Assembly (NCBI RefSeq): GCF_000949865.1 | Contig: NZ_JWJH01000007.1 | Coordinates: 62,001-126,000 of the forward strand | DNA from: Rhizobium nepotum 39/7 | Lineage (GTDB): Bacteria; Pseudomonadota; Alphaproteobacteria; Rhizobiales; Rhizobiaceae | DNA length: 64,000 nt | Reading direction: 5' to 3' | Shown here: positions 47,154 to 57,617 of the stretch, in pieces | How positions within the stretch are numbered: position 1 is the stretch's first letter | How the letters are laid out: every line of letters starts with the position of its first letter | Program-made: the position numbers and the translations under genes | The notes under the pieces: generated by a model | The model's input: the letters and a program-made list of their open reading frames with translations, nothing else | The model's database searches: none | Told to the model about the DNA's origin: nothing

Positions 47154-47468
47154 ATGTTCGCAGTCATCAAGACCGGCGGTAAGCAGTACCGCGTAGCAGC
47201 CGACGCCGTGCTGACCATCGAAAAGCTGGAAGCAGAGGCAGGCGCAACTGTAGAATTCACCGAAGTTCTCGTGATCGGCGAAGGCGCTGACGCACAGTTC
47301 GGTGCTCCCTTTGTCAAGGGTGCCATCGTCAAGGCTGAAGTTGTCGAGCACAATCGCGGCAAGAAGGTCATCGCCTTCAAGAAGCGTCGTCGTCAGAACT
47401 CCAAGCGTTCGCGCGGCCATCGTCAGCATCACACTGTCGTCCGCATCACGGACATCGTCGCTGCCTAA
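47154..47468 (+). CDS. rplU: 50S ribosomal protein L21
   Basis: A 104-residue large-subunit protein. It begins MFAVIKTGGKQYRV and has the basic segment FKKRRRQNSKRSRGHRQ that contacts 23S rRNA. AAAGGA precedes the ATG. rpmA follows after 40 bases, the usual L21-L27 pair. Confidence 0.98.
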   Translation: MFAVIKTGGKQYRVAADAVLTIEKLEAEAGATVEFTEVLVIGEGADAQFGAPFVKGAIVKAEVVEHNRGKKVIAFKKRRRQNSKRSRGHRQHHTVVRITDIVAA

Positions 47469-47508
47469 TCGGCGCGACACGGGAAACAAGGTTTAAAGGA
47501 GAACTCCA

Positions 47509-47778
47509 ATGGCACACAAAAAAGCTGGCGGTTCCTCGCGTAACGGTCGCGATTCCGAATCCAAGCGCCTTGGCGTAAAGAAGTTCGGCGGCGAAGCTGT
47601 CATTCCAGGCAACATTATTCTGCGTCAGCGCGGAACGCAGTGGCATCCGGGCGCCAACGTTGGCATCGGCAAGGACCACACGATTTTCGCACTGACGGCT
47701 GGTAACGTGAACTTCCGCACGAAGGCCAATGGCCGCGTGTTCGTATCCGTGGCACCGAAAGCGGAAGCCGCAGAATAA
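47509..47778 (+). CDS. rpmA: 50S ribosomal protein L27
   Basis: An 89-residue protein whose N-terminus [18 protein letters not shown] reaches towards the peptidyl transferase centre. There is no cleavable N-terminal extension of the Firmicutes type. AAAGGAG lies before the ATG. The acidic/alanine tail is normal for alphaproteobacteria. A hairpin-rich spacer follows. Confidence 0.98.
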
Positions 47779-47832
47779 GCCGGTAAGCGTCATATGCAGC
47801 CGGTGTCCCATCGACCCGGCTGAGACGTATCA

Positions 47833-47909
47833 GGTTCAGTCAAGAAAACAGGGGAGATGGGGTACCACCCAACTCCCCTTTTTCTTTAACCCCCAGGAGG
47901 GACTGAACC
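47833..47909 (+). promoter_or_regulatory. structured leader with terminator and start-site inverted repeat before the GNAT pair
   Basis: GGTTCAGTC (47833-47841) and GACTGAACC (47901-47909) are perfect 9-base inverted repeats. The right arm fills exactly the gap between AGGAGG (47895-47900) and the ATG at 47910. Between the arms is a terminator hairpin AGGGGAG/CTCCCCT (47850-47879) with a T run. Upstream is another hairpin, AGCCGG/CCGGCT (47798-47821). The arrangement could attenuate transcription after rpmA or hide the start site. Confidence 0.6.
47850..47884 (+). terminator. rho-independent terminator after rpmA
   Basis: Stem AGGGGAG / CTCCCCT (47850-47856 and 47873-47879) with an inner GGGT/ACCC pair and a run of five T bases. 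It would end rplU-rpmA transcripts, or act as a partial terminator before the GNAT-obgE genes. Confidence 0.8.
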
Positions 47910-48542
47910 ATGCAAGCTGAATTGTTGAGGGTCGACCAATCACGGTCACCCGAAGAGCGGCCGAGGCCTGATCGGTCGAGGAGCGATTGCCCCGTTTTAC
48001 TGTCGCAGAGGCTGGTTTTACGCAAGCCTCACGAAGAAGACATCGACGCCCTTGCCCATCTTGCCAACAATGCCAATATCGCGACCATGGTGTCGCGTAT
48101 GCCGCACCCGTACACGGCCAAAGACGCCGCGGACTTCGTGCGACGCACCAATGCTGGCGAGATCGGCAAGTGCGTCTATGCGATTACCCGCATGGACAAT
48201 GGCGAGTTTCTGGGTTGCTGCGCGCTTGAACCGCAGGAAAACGAAAAGACGCTGGAAATCGGTTACTGGCTGGGGGAACCCTACTGGAACCGGGGCTATA
48301 TGACCGAAGCCACGCATGCGCTGATCGACATGGCCTTCCGCACGCGTGAAATCGACCAGATCGACGCGCGCTGCCGGGTCACCAACATCCCTTCGCGCCG
48401 GGTTATCCAGAAGTGCGGTTTCCAGTTCCAGGGCTCCGGCATGGTTGGTTCGCTGGCGCTGGGCGGCATGGTGCCGGTCGAATGGTACAGGCTGGATCGC
48501 AAGACCTGGGTTTCGCTGAAGAGTTGGGGGGACATGGGATGA
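47910..48542 (+). CDS. GNAT family N-acetyltransferase (RimJ/RimL type), first of two
   Basis: A 210-residue protein. About 28 polar, arginine/proline-rich residues precede the GNAT core (SQRLVLRKPHEEDIDALAHLAN). The acetyl-CoA binding region is EIGYWLGEPYWNRGYMTEA. RimJ/RimL relatives acetylate N-termini of ribosomal proteins or small amines, and its place between ribosomal and GTPase genes hints at the former. AGGAGG is 9 bases before the ATG, within an inverted repeat. It overlaps the second GNAT gene by ATGA. Confidence 0.85.
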   Translation: MQAELLRVDQSRSPEERPRPDRSRSDCPVLLSQRLVLRKPHEEDIDALAHLANNANIATMVSRMPHPYTAKDAADFVRRTNAGEIGKCVYAITRMDNGEFLGCCALEPQENEKTLEIGYWLGEPYWNRGYMTEATHALIDMAFRTREIDQIDARCRVTNIPSRRVIQKCGFQFQGSGMVGSLALGGMVPVEWYRLDRKTWVSLKSWGDMG

Positions 48543-49129
48543 GCACGCTCGAGCTTACCCGTCACCGGGCAGCTGGCACGATAGCGCCGCCCGGTCCCTG
48601 CCCGGTCATCGAGACGTCGCGTCTGGTGCTGCGTCCGCAGCGGCTTTCCGATGCCGGCAGCATTGCGGAATCGCTTGGCGATTTTGCCGTGACCAGGATG
48701 CTGGCCCGCGTTCCCGCGCCCTATCACCGACAGGATGCGCTGGAATGGCTGGTGTTGCGCACTTCCGGCACCCTGCCCGATTGGGATTTCGCCATCACCT
48801 GTGGTGACGATACCCTCATCGGCGTCGTCTCGGTCGAATTGCGGCACGGCGAGTGGCATCTGGGCTACTGGTTGAACCGCTTCTACTGGGGCAAGGGCTA
48901 CATGACCGAGGCGGTTGCCGCCGTGGTCGAGCGGTTTTTCCGCCGCATGCCGGGGGTGGTTCTCCATTCCGGCGTGTTCGCGGATAATCCAGCGTCGCTG
49001 CGCGTACAGGAAAAACTGGGGTTCCGGGTCACCGGTTGCCACCAGATCTATGCCACGGCGCGCGCCGCCATGGTGGCGCATATCGATACGGCGATAACGG
49101 CGGAGGACTTCATTCCGCCGCGTCGCTGA
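48539..49129 (+). CDS. GNAT family N-acetyltransferase (RimJ/RimL type), second of two
   Basis: A 196-residue protein with core ETSRLVLRPQRLSDAGSIAE and acetyl-CoA region HLGYWLNRFYWGKGYMTEA, very similar in layout to the preceding protein; the pair looks like an old tandem duplication. ATG 48539 overlaps the upstream stop. The substrate is unknown. A long hairpin follows and separates it from obgE. Confidence 0.85.
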   Translation: MSTLELTRHRAAGTIAPPGPCPVIETSRLVLRPQRLSDAGSIAESLGDFAVTRMLARVPAPYHRQDALEWLVLRTSGTLPDWDFAITCGDDTLIGVVSVELRHGEWHLGYWLNRFYWGKGYMTEAVAAVVERFFRRMPGVVLHSGVFADNPASLRVQEKLGFRVTGCHQIYATARAAMVAHIDTAITAEDFIPPRR

Positions 49130-49142
49130 CACTTGCTTTGAG

Positions 49143-49172
49143 CAAGGCCGGTTTTTAATCAAACCGGCCTTG
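49143..49172 (+). terminator. terminator-like hairpin after the GNAT pair
   Basis: A perfect 12-bp stem CAAGGCCGGTTT / AAACCGGCCTTG with a 6-base loop. There is no T run directly after it, so it may be a weak terminator or an mRNA-stabilising hairpin. Confidence 0.6.
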
Positions 49173-49203
49173 TACCGCTTTGGCGCTTTCATCACGATAA
49201 TCT

Positions 49204-49232
49204 TTGACCTTGTGGGGAAGCGCTTGTATTCG
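49204..49232 (+). promoter_or_regulatory. candidate promoter of obgE
   Basis: TTGACC (49204-49209), a 17-base spacer and TATTCG (49227-49232) lie about 100 bases before obgE, after the hairpin. This is a reasonable housekeeping promoter for obgE-proB-proA. Confidence 0.45.
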
Positions 49233-49319
49233 AAACGACAGAACTTTTTTACCGCAATGCGTAACGCGACATGGCAAGGCACTTCGGCCGGTATCGCTTC
49301 AAGTTGCGCCGCAAGCTGA

Positions 49320-51560
<2,241 letters not shown>

Positions 51561-51568
<8 letters not shown>

Positions 51569-52847
51569 ACTGGCCGTGAAGCAGAGCCATGATATCGATG
51601 CGCTGATGATGACCATCGGCGCTCAGGCAAAGGCTGCTTCGCGACCGTTGTCCATCGCAAGCACCGATCAGAAGAATCGTGCGCTTCTTGCCATGGCGTC
51701 GGCCATCGAGGCATCCAAAGACGTGATCCTTGCCGCCAATAAAAAAGACCTGGCGGCGGCGGATAATACCGGCCTTGCCGCCTCCTTCGTCGACAGGCTC
51801 ACCCTTAACGATGTGCGGATCGCCGGCATTGCCGAAGGCATCCGCTCGGTCGCGGCGCTGCCCGATCCGGTGGGCGAGATCATTGCTGCCTGGGATCGCC
51901 CGAACGGGCTGAAGATCGAGCGCGTGCGCACACCGCTCGGTGTCATCGGCGTGATCTACGAAAGCCGCCCGAATGTGACGGCGGATGCCGGAGCGCTTTG
52001 CCTCAAGGCGGGCAATGCAGTCATCCTGCGCGGCGGGTCGGATTCGCAACATTCATCGCGTGCTATCCATGCCTGCCTCGTGGAGGGGCTGAAGATCGCA
52101 GGTCTTCCCGAACATGCCATTCAGCTGGTGCCGGTAGCCGACCGCGCCGCCGTGGGCGCTCTTCTGGGCGGATTGAACGGTACGGTCGACGTGATTGTGC
52201 CGCGTGGCGGCAAAAGCCTCGTCGCGCGGGTGCAGTCGGAAGCACGGGTTCCGGTCTTTGCGCATCTGGAAGGCATCTGCCATATCTATGTCGACAGATC
52301 GGCTGATCTCGACATGGCGAAACGCATCGTCGTCAACGCCAAGATGCGCCGCACCGGCATTTGCGGGGCGGCCGAAACCCTGCTGGTGGATGCCACCGTG
52401 GTTTCCACACACCTCACGCCGATCGTCAGGGCCCTGATCGAGGCCGGCTGCGAAGTGCGCGGCTCGCAGGTCGTTCGCGATGTGGTTGAGGGTGTAAAGG
52501 TTGCAACGGAAGAGGACTGGCGCACTGAATATCTCGATGCGATCATTTCGGTCACCGTGGTCGACGGTATTTCCGGTGCGATCGATCACATCGGCACCTA
52601 TTCGTCCAATCATACCGAGGCGGTGATTGCCGAGGATCCTGCCGTGGTCGAACGTTTCTTCAACGAACTCGATTCGGCTATCCTGCTGCATAATGCCTCC
52701 ACGCAATTTGCCGATGGCGGCGAATTCGGCATGGGTGCGGAAATCGGCATCGCCACGGGTAAAATGCATGCGCGCGGTCCCGTTGGTGTCGAGCAGCTCA
52801 CCTCGTTCAAATACCGTGTGCATGGCACCGGCCAGACGCGGACCTGA
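51561..52847 (+). CDS. proA: gamma-glutamyl phosphate reductase ProA
   Basis: A 428-residue NADPH-dependent aldehyde-dehydrogenase-fold enzyme, second step of proline synthesis. The catalytic cysteine is in [13 protein letters not shown]; other landmarks are [14 protein letters not shown] and [11 protein letters not shown]-type strand (here [14 protein letters not shown]). AGGA lies 8 bases before ATG 51561. An in-frame ATG at 51552 would add three residues. Confidence 0.97.
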
Positions 52848-52849
52848 TT

Positions 52850-53473
52850 TTGTCGGCCGAAGCACGACTCGACAGGCGTTATCTTACCATGCCGCATACG
52901 GAGCGCGGCATGGTCGTCGGGCTGTTTGGCGGCTCTTTCAATCCACCGCATGCCGGCCATGCCCTTGTCGCCGAAATCGCGCTGCGCCGGCTGGGTCTCG
53001 ACCAGCTCTGGTGGATGGTGACACCCGGCAATCCGCTGAAAAGCCGCTCGGAACTGGCGTCTCTGGAAGACCGCATCGCCGCCTGTGAGGGGCTTGTCAG
53101 TGATCCACGCATCAAGGTGACGGCTTTCGAAAAGTCGCTGGGGATCAGCTATACGGCGAATACGCTGGCCAGGGTGAAAGCGAAAAATCCACATGTCCGC
53201 TTCATTTGGGTCATGGGAGCAGATAACCTGAAAAGCTTCCATCGCTGGCAGAAATGGCGAGAGATCGCCGAGACTTTTCCGATTGCGGTGATCGACAGGC
53301 CGGGCTCCACCCTCTCCTATCTCTCCTCCACCATGGCGCAGGCGTTCAGCCAGGCGCGGATCGATGAAGATGATGCGGGTGTTTTGTGGAAAAAACAGGC
53401 CCCGGCCTGGGTTTTCATCCATGGCCCGCGTTCGACGCTCAGCTCCACGGCGCTGCGTAATGGTCACAAATGA
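52850..53473 (+). CDS. nadD: nicotinate-nucleotide adenylyltransferase NadD
   Basis: Transfers AMP to nicotinate mononucleotide in NAD synthesis; 207 residues from TTG 52850. The nucleotidyltransferase motif GLFGGSFNPPHAGH begins near residue 23 and the late SSTALR motif is the ISSTxxR type. The start is uncertain: ATG 52889 gives 194 residues and neither has a strong ribosome binding site. I kept TTG 52850 because I recall the YLxMPH segment as conserved in related rhizobial proteins. It follows proA by 2 bases. Confidence 0.93.
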   Translation: MSAEARLDRRYLTMPHTERGMVVGLFGGSFNPPHAGHALVAEIALRRLGLDQLWWMVTPGNPLKSRSELASLEDRIAACEGLVSDPRIKVTAFEKSLGISYTANTLARVKAKNPHVRFIWVMGADNLKSFHRWQKWREIAETFPIAVIDRPGSTLSYLSSTMAQAFSQARIDEDDAGVLWKKQAPAWVFIHGPRSTLSSTALRNGHK

Positions 53474-53617
53474 CACGTGCGATCACAAATGATGTATGTG
53501 CCGACCGTTAAAGCGTCCATATCTTGAAAAGTTCATGCTTTGGTGCCACCTTTATCAAGCGACGCAGAGAATCGCGTCGCCAGTACCTGTTTTGTCATTC
53601 TTGGAAAGGGAAAACCG

Positions 53618-54031
53618 CTGACAACAGTACACAGCAAGGGAAAAGCTTTTGTTGCTATCCCGAAGGGCCAGGACAGTGGCGACGATGCCGCCGATCATGC
53701 CCTCGAAACCGTTCTCGCGAGCCTCGAGGACTCCAAGGCTGAAGATATCGTATCTCTCGACATTGCCGGAAAATCGGCGCTTGCAGACTACATGGTGGTG
53801 GTCTCCGGGCGATCGAGCAGGCATGTCTCGGCGATCTGCGAACATCTTCTCAAGGATATGAAGGATGAAGGGTTTGGAAGCGCCCGCGTCGAAGGTCTCG
53901 AGACCGGAGATTGGGTGCTGATCGACGCCGGCGATATCATCGTTCATGTGTTCCGTCCGGAAATCCGTGTCTTCTACAACATTGAAAAAATGTGGGCGAC
54001 GCCGGAAATGCCGGAAGACACGCTGCATTGA
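53618..54031 (+). CDS. rsfS: ribosomal silencing factor RsfS
   Basis: A 137-residue RsfS/DUF143 protein that binds L14 and blocks subunit joining in slow growth. The core has EDIVSLDIAGKSALADYMVVVSG-like strands, SRHVSAICEHLL and the GDWVLIDAGDIIVHVF segment. The start is a problem. No ATG or GTG gives a sensible N-terminus with a ribosome binding site, but CTG at 53618 has AAGGG 7 bases upstream and starts the TTVHSKGKAFVAIPKG sequence that I regard as the natural beginning. The frame stays open back to TTG 53540, which would add 26 dissimilar residues. Confidence 0.88.
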   Translation: MTTVHSKGKAFVAIPKGQDSGDDAADHALETVLASLEDSKAEDIVSLDIAGKSALADYMVVVSGRSSRHVSAICEHLLKDMKDEGFGSARVEGLETGDWVLIDAGDIIVHVFRPEIRVFYNIEKMWATPEMPEDTLH

Positions 54032-54189
54032 TGCGGTGAGCCTTTGCCGTTGCACGTCGGGCCTCCCGAATATCCTGTTTGATTTCGGGTCGATGTGTCT
54101 GGTCGGAAAGCGAGCCGGCCGCATAGGAATCCGCAGGCTATGCTGTTAAGAGCGTGACCCTGTTGGGTCACGACGAGTGCAGGTTTGCG

Positions 54190-54672
54190 ATGCGGATTTC
54201 GATTTTTGCGGTGGGACGGCTGAAATTCGGCCCGGAAAAGGATCTTGCGACCCGTTATATCGAGCGTCTTGCCAAGACCGGCCCGGCGATCGGGCTGGAG
54301 TTTTCGCGGGTGATCGAGGTCGCGGAAAGCCGGGCGTCGAATGCGGAGACACGCAAGCGCGAAGAAGCCGCCATGCTGGAGAAGCATCTGGCGGATGGGG
54401 CGGTGCTCGTCTTGCTGGACGAGCGCGGCAAGGCGCTGGACAGCCCGGCCTTTGCCAATTTTTTTGGCGATCTGCGCGATAGCGGCAAACGCGACCTCAT
54501 TATTGCGATCGGCGGTGCTGATGGCCTTGATCCTGCTCTCTACGACAGGGCGGCTGCTATCCTCAATCTCGGCAAGCTCACATGGCCGCATCAGATCGTT
54601 CGTATTCTGATTGCCGAACAACTCTACCGCGCCGTCACCATCCTCTCCGGCCATCCCTACCATCGCGTTTGA
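54190..54672 (+). CDS. rlmH: 23S rRNA (pseudouridine-1915-N3)-methyltransferase RlmH
   Basis: A 160-residue SPOUT methyltransferase modifying pseudouridine 1915 in helix 69. The knotted C-terminal half carries LLDERGKALDSPAFA, IAIGGADGLDP and LGKLTWPHQIVRILIAEQLYRA. ATG 54190 gives the exact family length; the open frame extends 12 codons further. It follows rsfS by 158 bases, the common rsfS-rlmH pairing. Confidence 0.96.
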   Translation: MRISIFAVGRLKFGPEKDLATRYIERLAKTGPAIGLEFSRVIEVAESRASNAETRKREEAAMLEKHLADGAVLVLLDERGKALDSPAFANFFGDLRDSGKRDLIIAIGGADGLDPALYDRAAAILNLGKLTWPHQIVRILIAEQLYRAVTILSGHPYHRV

Positions 54673-54832
54673 GCCGGGTTGGCATGTGGATAATCGTCTC
54701 AATTTCAACATGAAGCTCCGCGACACGGCCATGTGCGGACGGCTTTGCCGATGGGTTCTTTAAGGCCTCTTGGAAGATCGCTGCAAAATCCCTAATATCG
54801 GTGATCCTGCTTCGGCATCAAAGAAAGCTCAT

Positions 54833-56239
54833 ATGGACAAGAGGTCTCAACGAAAACGCCACGCTGCCCTTGCGGGCGCGGTTTTCGCTGTCCTCGTCAC
54901 GGGGATTCTCCCCACTGACAGCGCCTTTTCGCGCGACGACGCGGGAGCGGCGCCAGTCGCCGACGACGGCTCCTCTCCGGAAGCGCTTCAGACGCTCGAA
55001 AAGCGCCGCGACCTGAACCGGCAGGATCTGGAAGAGCTGGTCGACAGCATCGGGCTTTCGGAAGACAAGACCCGCAATCTCGAGGAAAGCATTGCGTCCC
55101 TTAAACAGGACAGTGCCCGTATCCGGGAAGAACTGATCGCATCGGCCGCACGCCGCAAGGCGCTGGAAACCAAGATCAGCGACGGAGAAGACCGTCTGGC
55201 CAAGCTTTCGGTTCGCGAGGACGGTGTCAAGGCATCCTTGCGCGAGAGGCGCGGCGTCCTGGCGGAGGTTCTGGCCGCGCTGCAGCGTATGGGAAGAAAC
55301 CCGCCGCCTGCCCTTCTCGTCTCGCCGGAGGATGCGCTCGCTTCGGTGCGCAGCGCCATTCTGCTCGGTGCCGTGGTTCCCGGCATTCGTGGCGAAACCG
55401 ACAAACTGGTCGCCGCTCTCAAAGAATTGACTGATATCAGACAGGCAAGCGCTCGCGAAAAGGACGATCTTACGGGTATGATGACGGCAAGTCTGGAAGA
55501 GGAAAAACGCCTCGACCTGCTGCTTGCCGAAAACGACCGCAGAAATTCCCAGACTGCGACGGCTTTGGAGGCGGAACGCAAGCGATCCGAAGAGCTTGCG
55601 AGCAAGGCAACCAGTCTCGAGGGTCTGGTCGGTTCGCTCGAAGGCGAGATTACCTCGGTGCGGGAAGCGATGGAAAAGGCGCGCGCGGAAGAACAGCGTG
55701 TGGCCCGCCTTTCCGAAGCGGAACGTGAAAAGGAGCGCGCCGCGGCCGAGGCGGGAATGCCCGATAAAAACCGCATTGCGCCCGCATATCCCTTCGCGAG
55801 TTTGAAGGCAAAGCTGGACATGCCGGTGGCTGGAGATGTGTTGCGCCGTTTCGGCGATGCGGATGGTACGGGCCACTTTTCCAAGGGAATTGTCGTCGCG
55901 ACCGGACCTGAAGCCATCGTGACGGCGCCAGCAGACGGCTTTGTTGTGTTTGCCGGAGATTTTCGCAGTTATGGCCGGATGATCATCCTCAATACGGGTG
56001 ATGGATATCACGTGGTGATGACGGGCATGGACAATGTGAGGACGCGGCAGGGAATGTTTGTGTTCTCCGGAGAGCCTATCGCCTCCATGGGTGCAAAAAG
56101 AGTAGCGAGTGCAGCAGCATTGGCGCTGGAAACCGACAGGCCAACGCTCTACATTGAGTTCAGGAAAGATGGTGTGCCGGTTGATTCCCAACCTTGGTGG
56201 ACCGCAAAAAATACCGGAAGGGCGCACAATGATTCGTAA
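54833..56239 (+). CDS. EnvC-like murein hydrolase activator with degenerate LytM domain
   Basis: A 468-residue exported protein. A basic start and hydrophobic signal segment (about residues 12-32) are followed by a long coiled coil (about 45-310) rich in Glu, Arg, Lys and Leu. A C-terminal LytM/M23 fold covers about 335-455. Metal-binding residues of active LytM enzymes are not in place: the HxxxD site reads HFSKG and the HxH site reads YHVVMTGM. This points to an amidase activator like E. coli EnvC, not an enzyme. ATG 54833 follows a weak purine-rich stretch. The last 11 bases overlap ctpA. Confidence 0.85.
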   Translation: MDKRSQRKRHAALAGAVFAVLVTGILPTDSAFSRDDAGAAPVADDGSSPEALQTLEKRRDLNRQDLEELVDSIGLSEDKTRNLEESIASLKQDSARIREELIASAARRKALETKISDGEDRLAKLSVREDGVKASLRERRGVLAEVLAALQRMGRNPPPALLVSPEDALASVRSAILLGAVVPGIRGETDKLVAALKELTDIRQASAREKDDLTGMMTASLEEEKRLDLLLAENDRRNSQTATALEAERKRSEELASKATSLEGLVGSLEGEITSVREAMEKARAEEQRVARLSEAEREKERAAAEAGMPDKNRIAPAYPFASLKAKLDMPVAGDVLRRFGDADGTGHFSKGIVVATGPEAIVTAPADGFVVFAGDFRSYGRMIILNTGDGYHVVMTGMDNVRTRQGMFVFSGEPIASMGAKRVASAAALALETDRPTLYIEFRKDGVPVDSQPWWTAKNTGRAHNDS

Positions 56240-57554
56240 GGTTTCGCTTCTCCTTATCGGTGGGCTTATGGGCGCCACGGCGATGAGTGTGATTTATTCG
56301 GCGAGCATGCCGGCACAGGCGGCCGGGCCTTCGACCTATAAGGAACTATCGATCTTTGGCGACGTGTTTGAGCGTGTGCGTGCGCAATATGTGACGCCGC
56401 CGGATGACGAGAAGCTGGTTGAAAATGCCATCAACGGCATGCTTAGCTCGCTCGATCCGCATTCGAGCTTCATGAATGCCAAAGACGCCAACGACATGCG
56501 TACCCAGACCAAGGGTGAGTTCGGCGGTCTCGGCATCGAAGTGACCATGGAGAACGAGCTGGTCAAGGTCATCTCGCCGATGGACGATACGCCGGCTTCG
56601 CGTGCGGGCATTCTCTCCGGTGACTTCATTTCGGCAATCGACGGTACGCCGGTTCGCGGTCTGAAACTGGAGCAGGCGGTCGAAAAGATGCGCGGCGCCG
56701 TCAAGACGCCGATCAAGCTGACGATCATCCGCCAGGGCGCCGACAAGCCGCTTGAATTCACCGTCATGCGCGATGTCATCGCCGTGCGCGCGGTCAAGTC
56801 CCGCGTCGAGGGCGATGTCGGTTATTTGCGTGTCATCTCCTTTACCGAGAAGACCTACGACGATCTCGAAAAAGCGATCAAGAAGATCAAGACGGATGTG
56901 CCGGCCGACAAGCTGAAGGGCTACGTGCTCGACCTGCGCCTCAACCCGGGCGGTCTGCTCGATCAGGCGATCAATGTCTCCGACGCCTTCCTTGAGCGTG
57001 GTGAAGTCGTCTCGACCCGTGGCCGCAACCCGGACGAGACCCGACGCTTCAACGCGACGGCAGGTGATCTGACCGATGGCAAGCCGGTGATCGTGCTCGT
57101 CAACGGCGGCTCGGCTTCGGCGTCTGAAATCGTCGCCGGTGCGTTGCAGGATCTGCGTCGCGCGACTGTTGTCGGCACGCGCTCCTTCGGCAAGGGCTCG
57201 GTCCAGACGATCATTCCGCTCGGCGAGGCCGGTGCGCTGCGTCTGACCACGGCGCTGTATTACACGCCGTCGGGCAAATCGATCCAGGGCACGGGCATTA
57301 CGCCTGACATCAAGGTGGAACAGCCGTTGCCGCCGGAATTGCAGGGCCGCGTCACGGCCGAGGGCGAATCCAGCCTGACCGGCCATATCAAGGGTCAGAG
57401 CGAAACGGACGAAGGGTCGGGTTCCTCCGCCTATGTTCCGCCGGAAGCCAAGGACGATATCCAGCTCAATTATGCGCTGGACCTGTTGCGCGGCGCCAAG
57501 ACCGATCCGTCGTTCCCGCCGAACGCGGACAAGGCTGTGGTCAACAAGCAGTAA
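56229..57554 (+). CDS. ctpA: C-terminal processing periplasmic serine protease CtpA (S41 family)
   Basis: A 441-residue tail-specific protease. The signal segment is about residues 1-31 (cleavage after AQA), the PDZ domain about 90-175 (GGLGIEVT, GILSGDFISAIDG) and the S41 catalytic core about 185-370. The Ser-Lys dyad is Ser297 in GGSASASEIVAG and Lys322 in TRSFGKGSVQ, 25 residues apart as in other CtpA enzymes. It overlaps the EnvC-like gene by 11 bases, suggesting that protease and amidase activator are made together and act on the cell wall. Confidence 0.95.
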   Translation: MIRKVSLLLIGGLMGATAMSVIYSASMPAQAAGPSTYKELSIFGDVFERVRAQYVTPPDDEKLVENAINGMLSSLDPHSSFMNAKDANDMRTQTKGEFGGLGIEVTMENELVKVISPMDDTPASRAGILSGDFISAIDGTPVRGLKLEQAVEKMRGAVKTPIKLTIIRQGADKPLEFTVMRDVIAVRAVKSRVEGDVGYLRVISFTEKTYDDLEKAIKKIKTDVPADKLKGYVLDLRLNPGGLLDQAINVSDAFLERGEVVSTRGRNPDETRRFNATAGDLTDGKPVIVLVNGGSASASEIVAGALQDLRRATVVGTRSFGKGSVQTIIPLGEAGALRLTTALYYTPSGKSIQGTGITPDIKVEQPLPPELQGRVTAEGESSLTGHIKGQSETDEGSGSSAYVPPEAKDDIQLNYALDLLRGAKTDPSFPPNADKAVVNKQ

Positions 57555-57559
57555 GATAG

Positions 57560-57585
57560 ATGCGCCGGTCAGCCGGCGCATTTTC
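57560..57585 (+). terminator. rho-independent terminator after ctpA
   Basis: Stem TGCGCCGG / CCGGCGCA (57561-57568 and 57573-57580) with a 4-base loop followed by TTTTCT. The next gene starts 33 bases later, so this may be partial. Confidence 0.75.
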
Positions 57586-57617
57586 TCGATTGCCTAACCG
57601 TTTGGACGGATCGTTCA

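Noticed and set aside
47779-47850. Thiamine pyrophosphate riboswitch after rpmA
   Set aside because: GGCTGAGA is present, but the matching 3' element appears only as AGGTTCAG in the reverse sense and the rest of the aptamer is missing.
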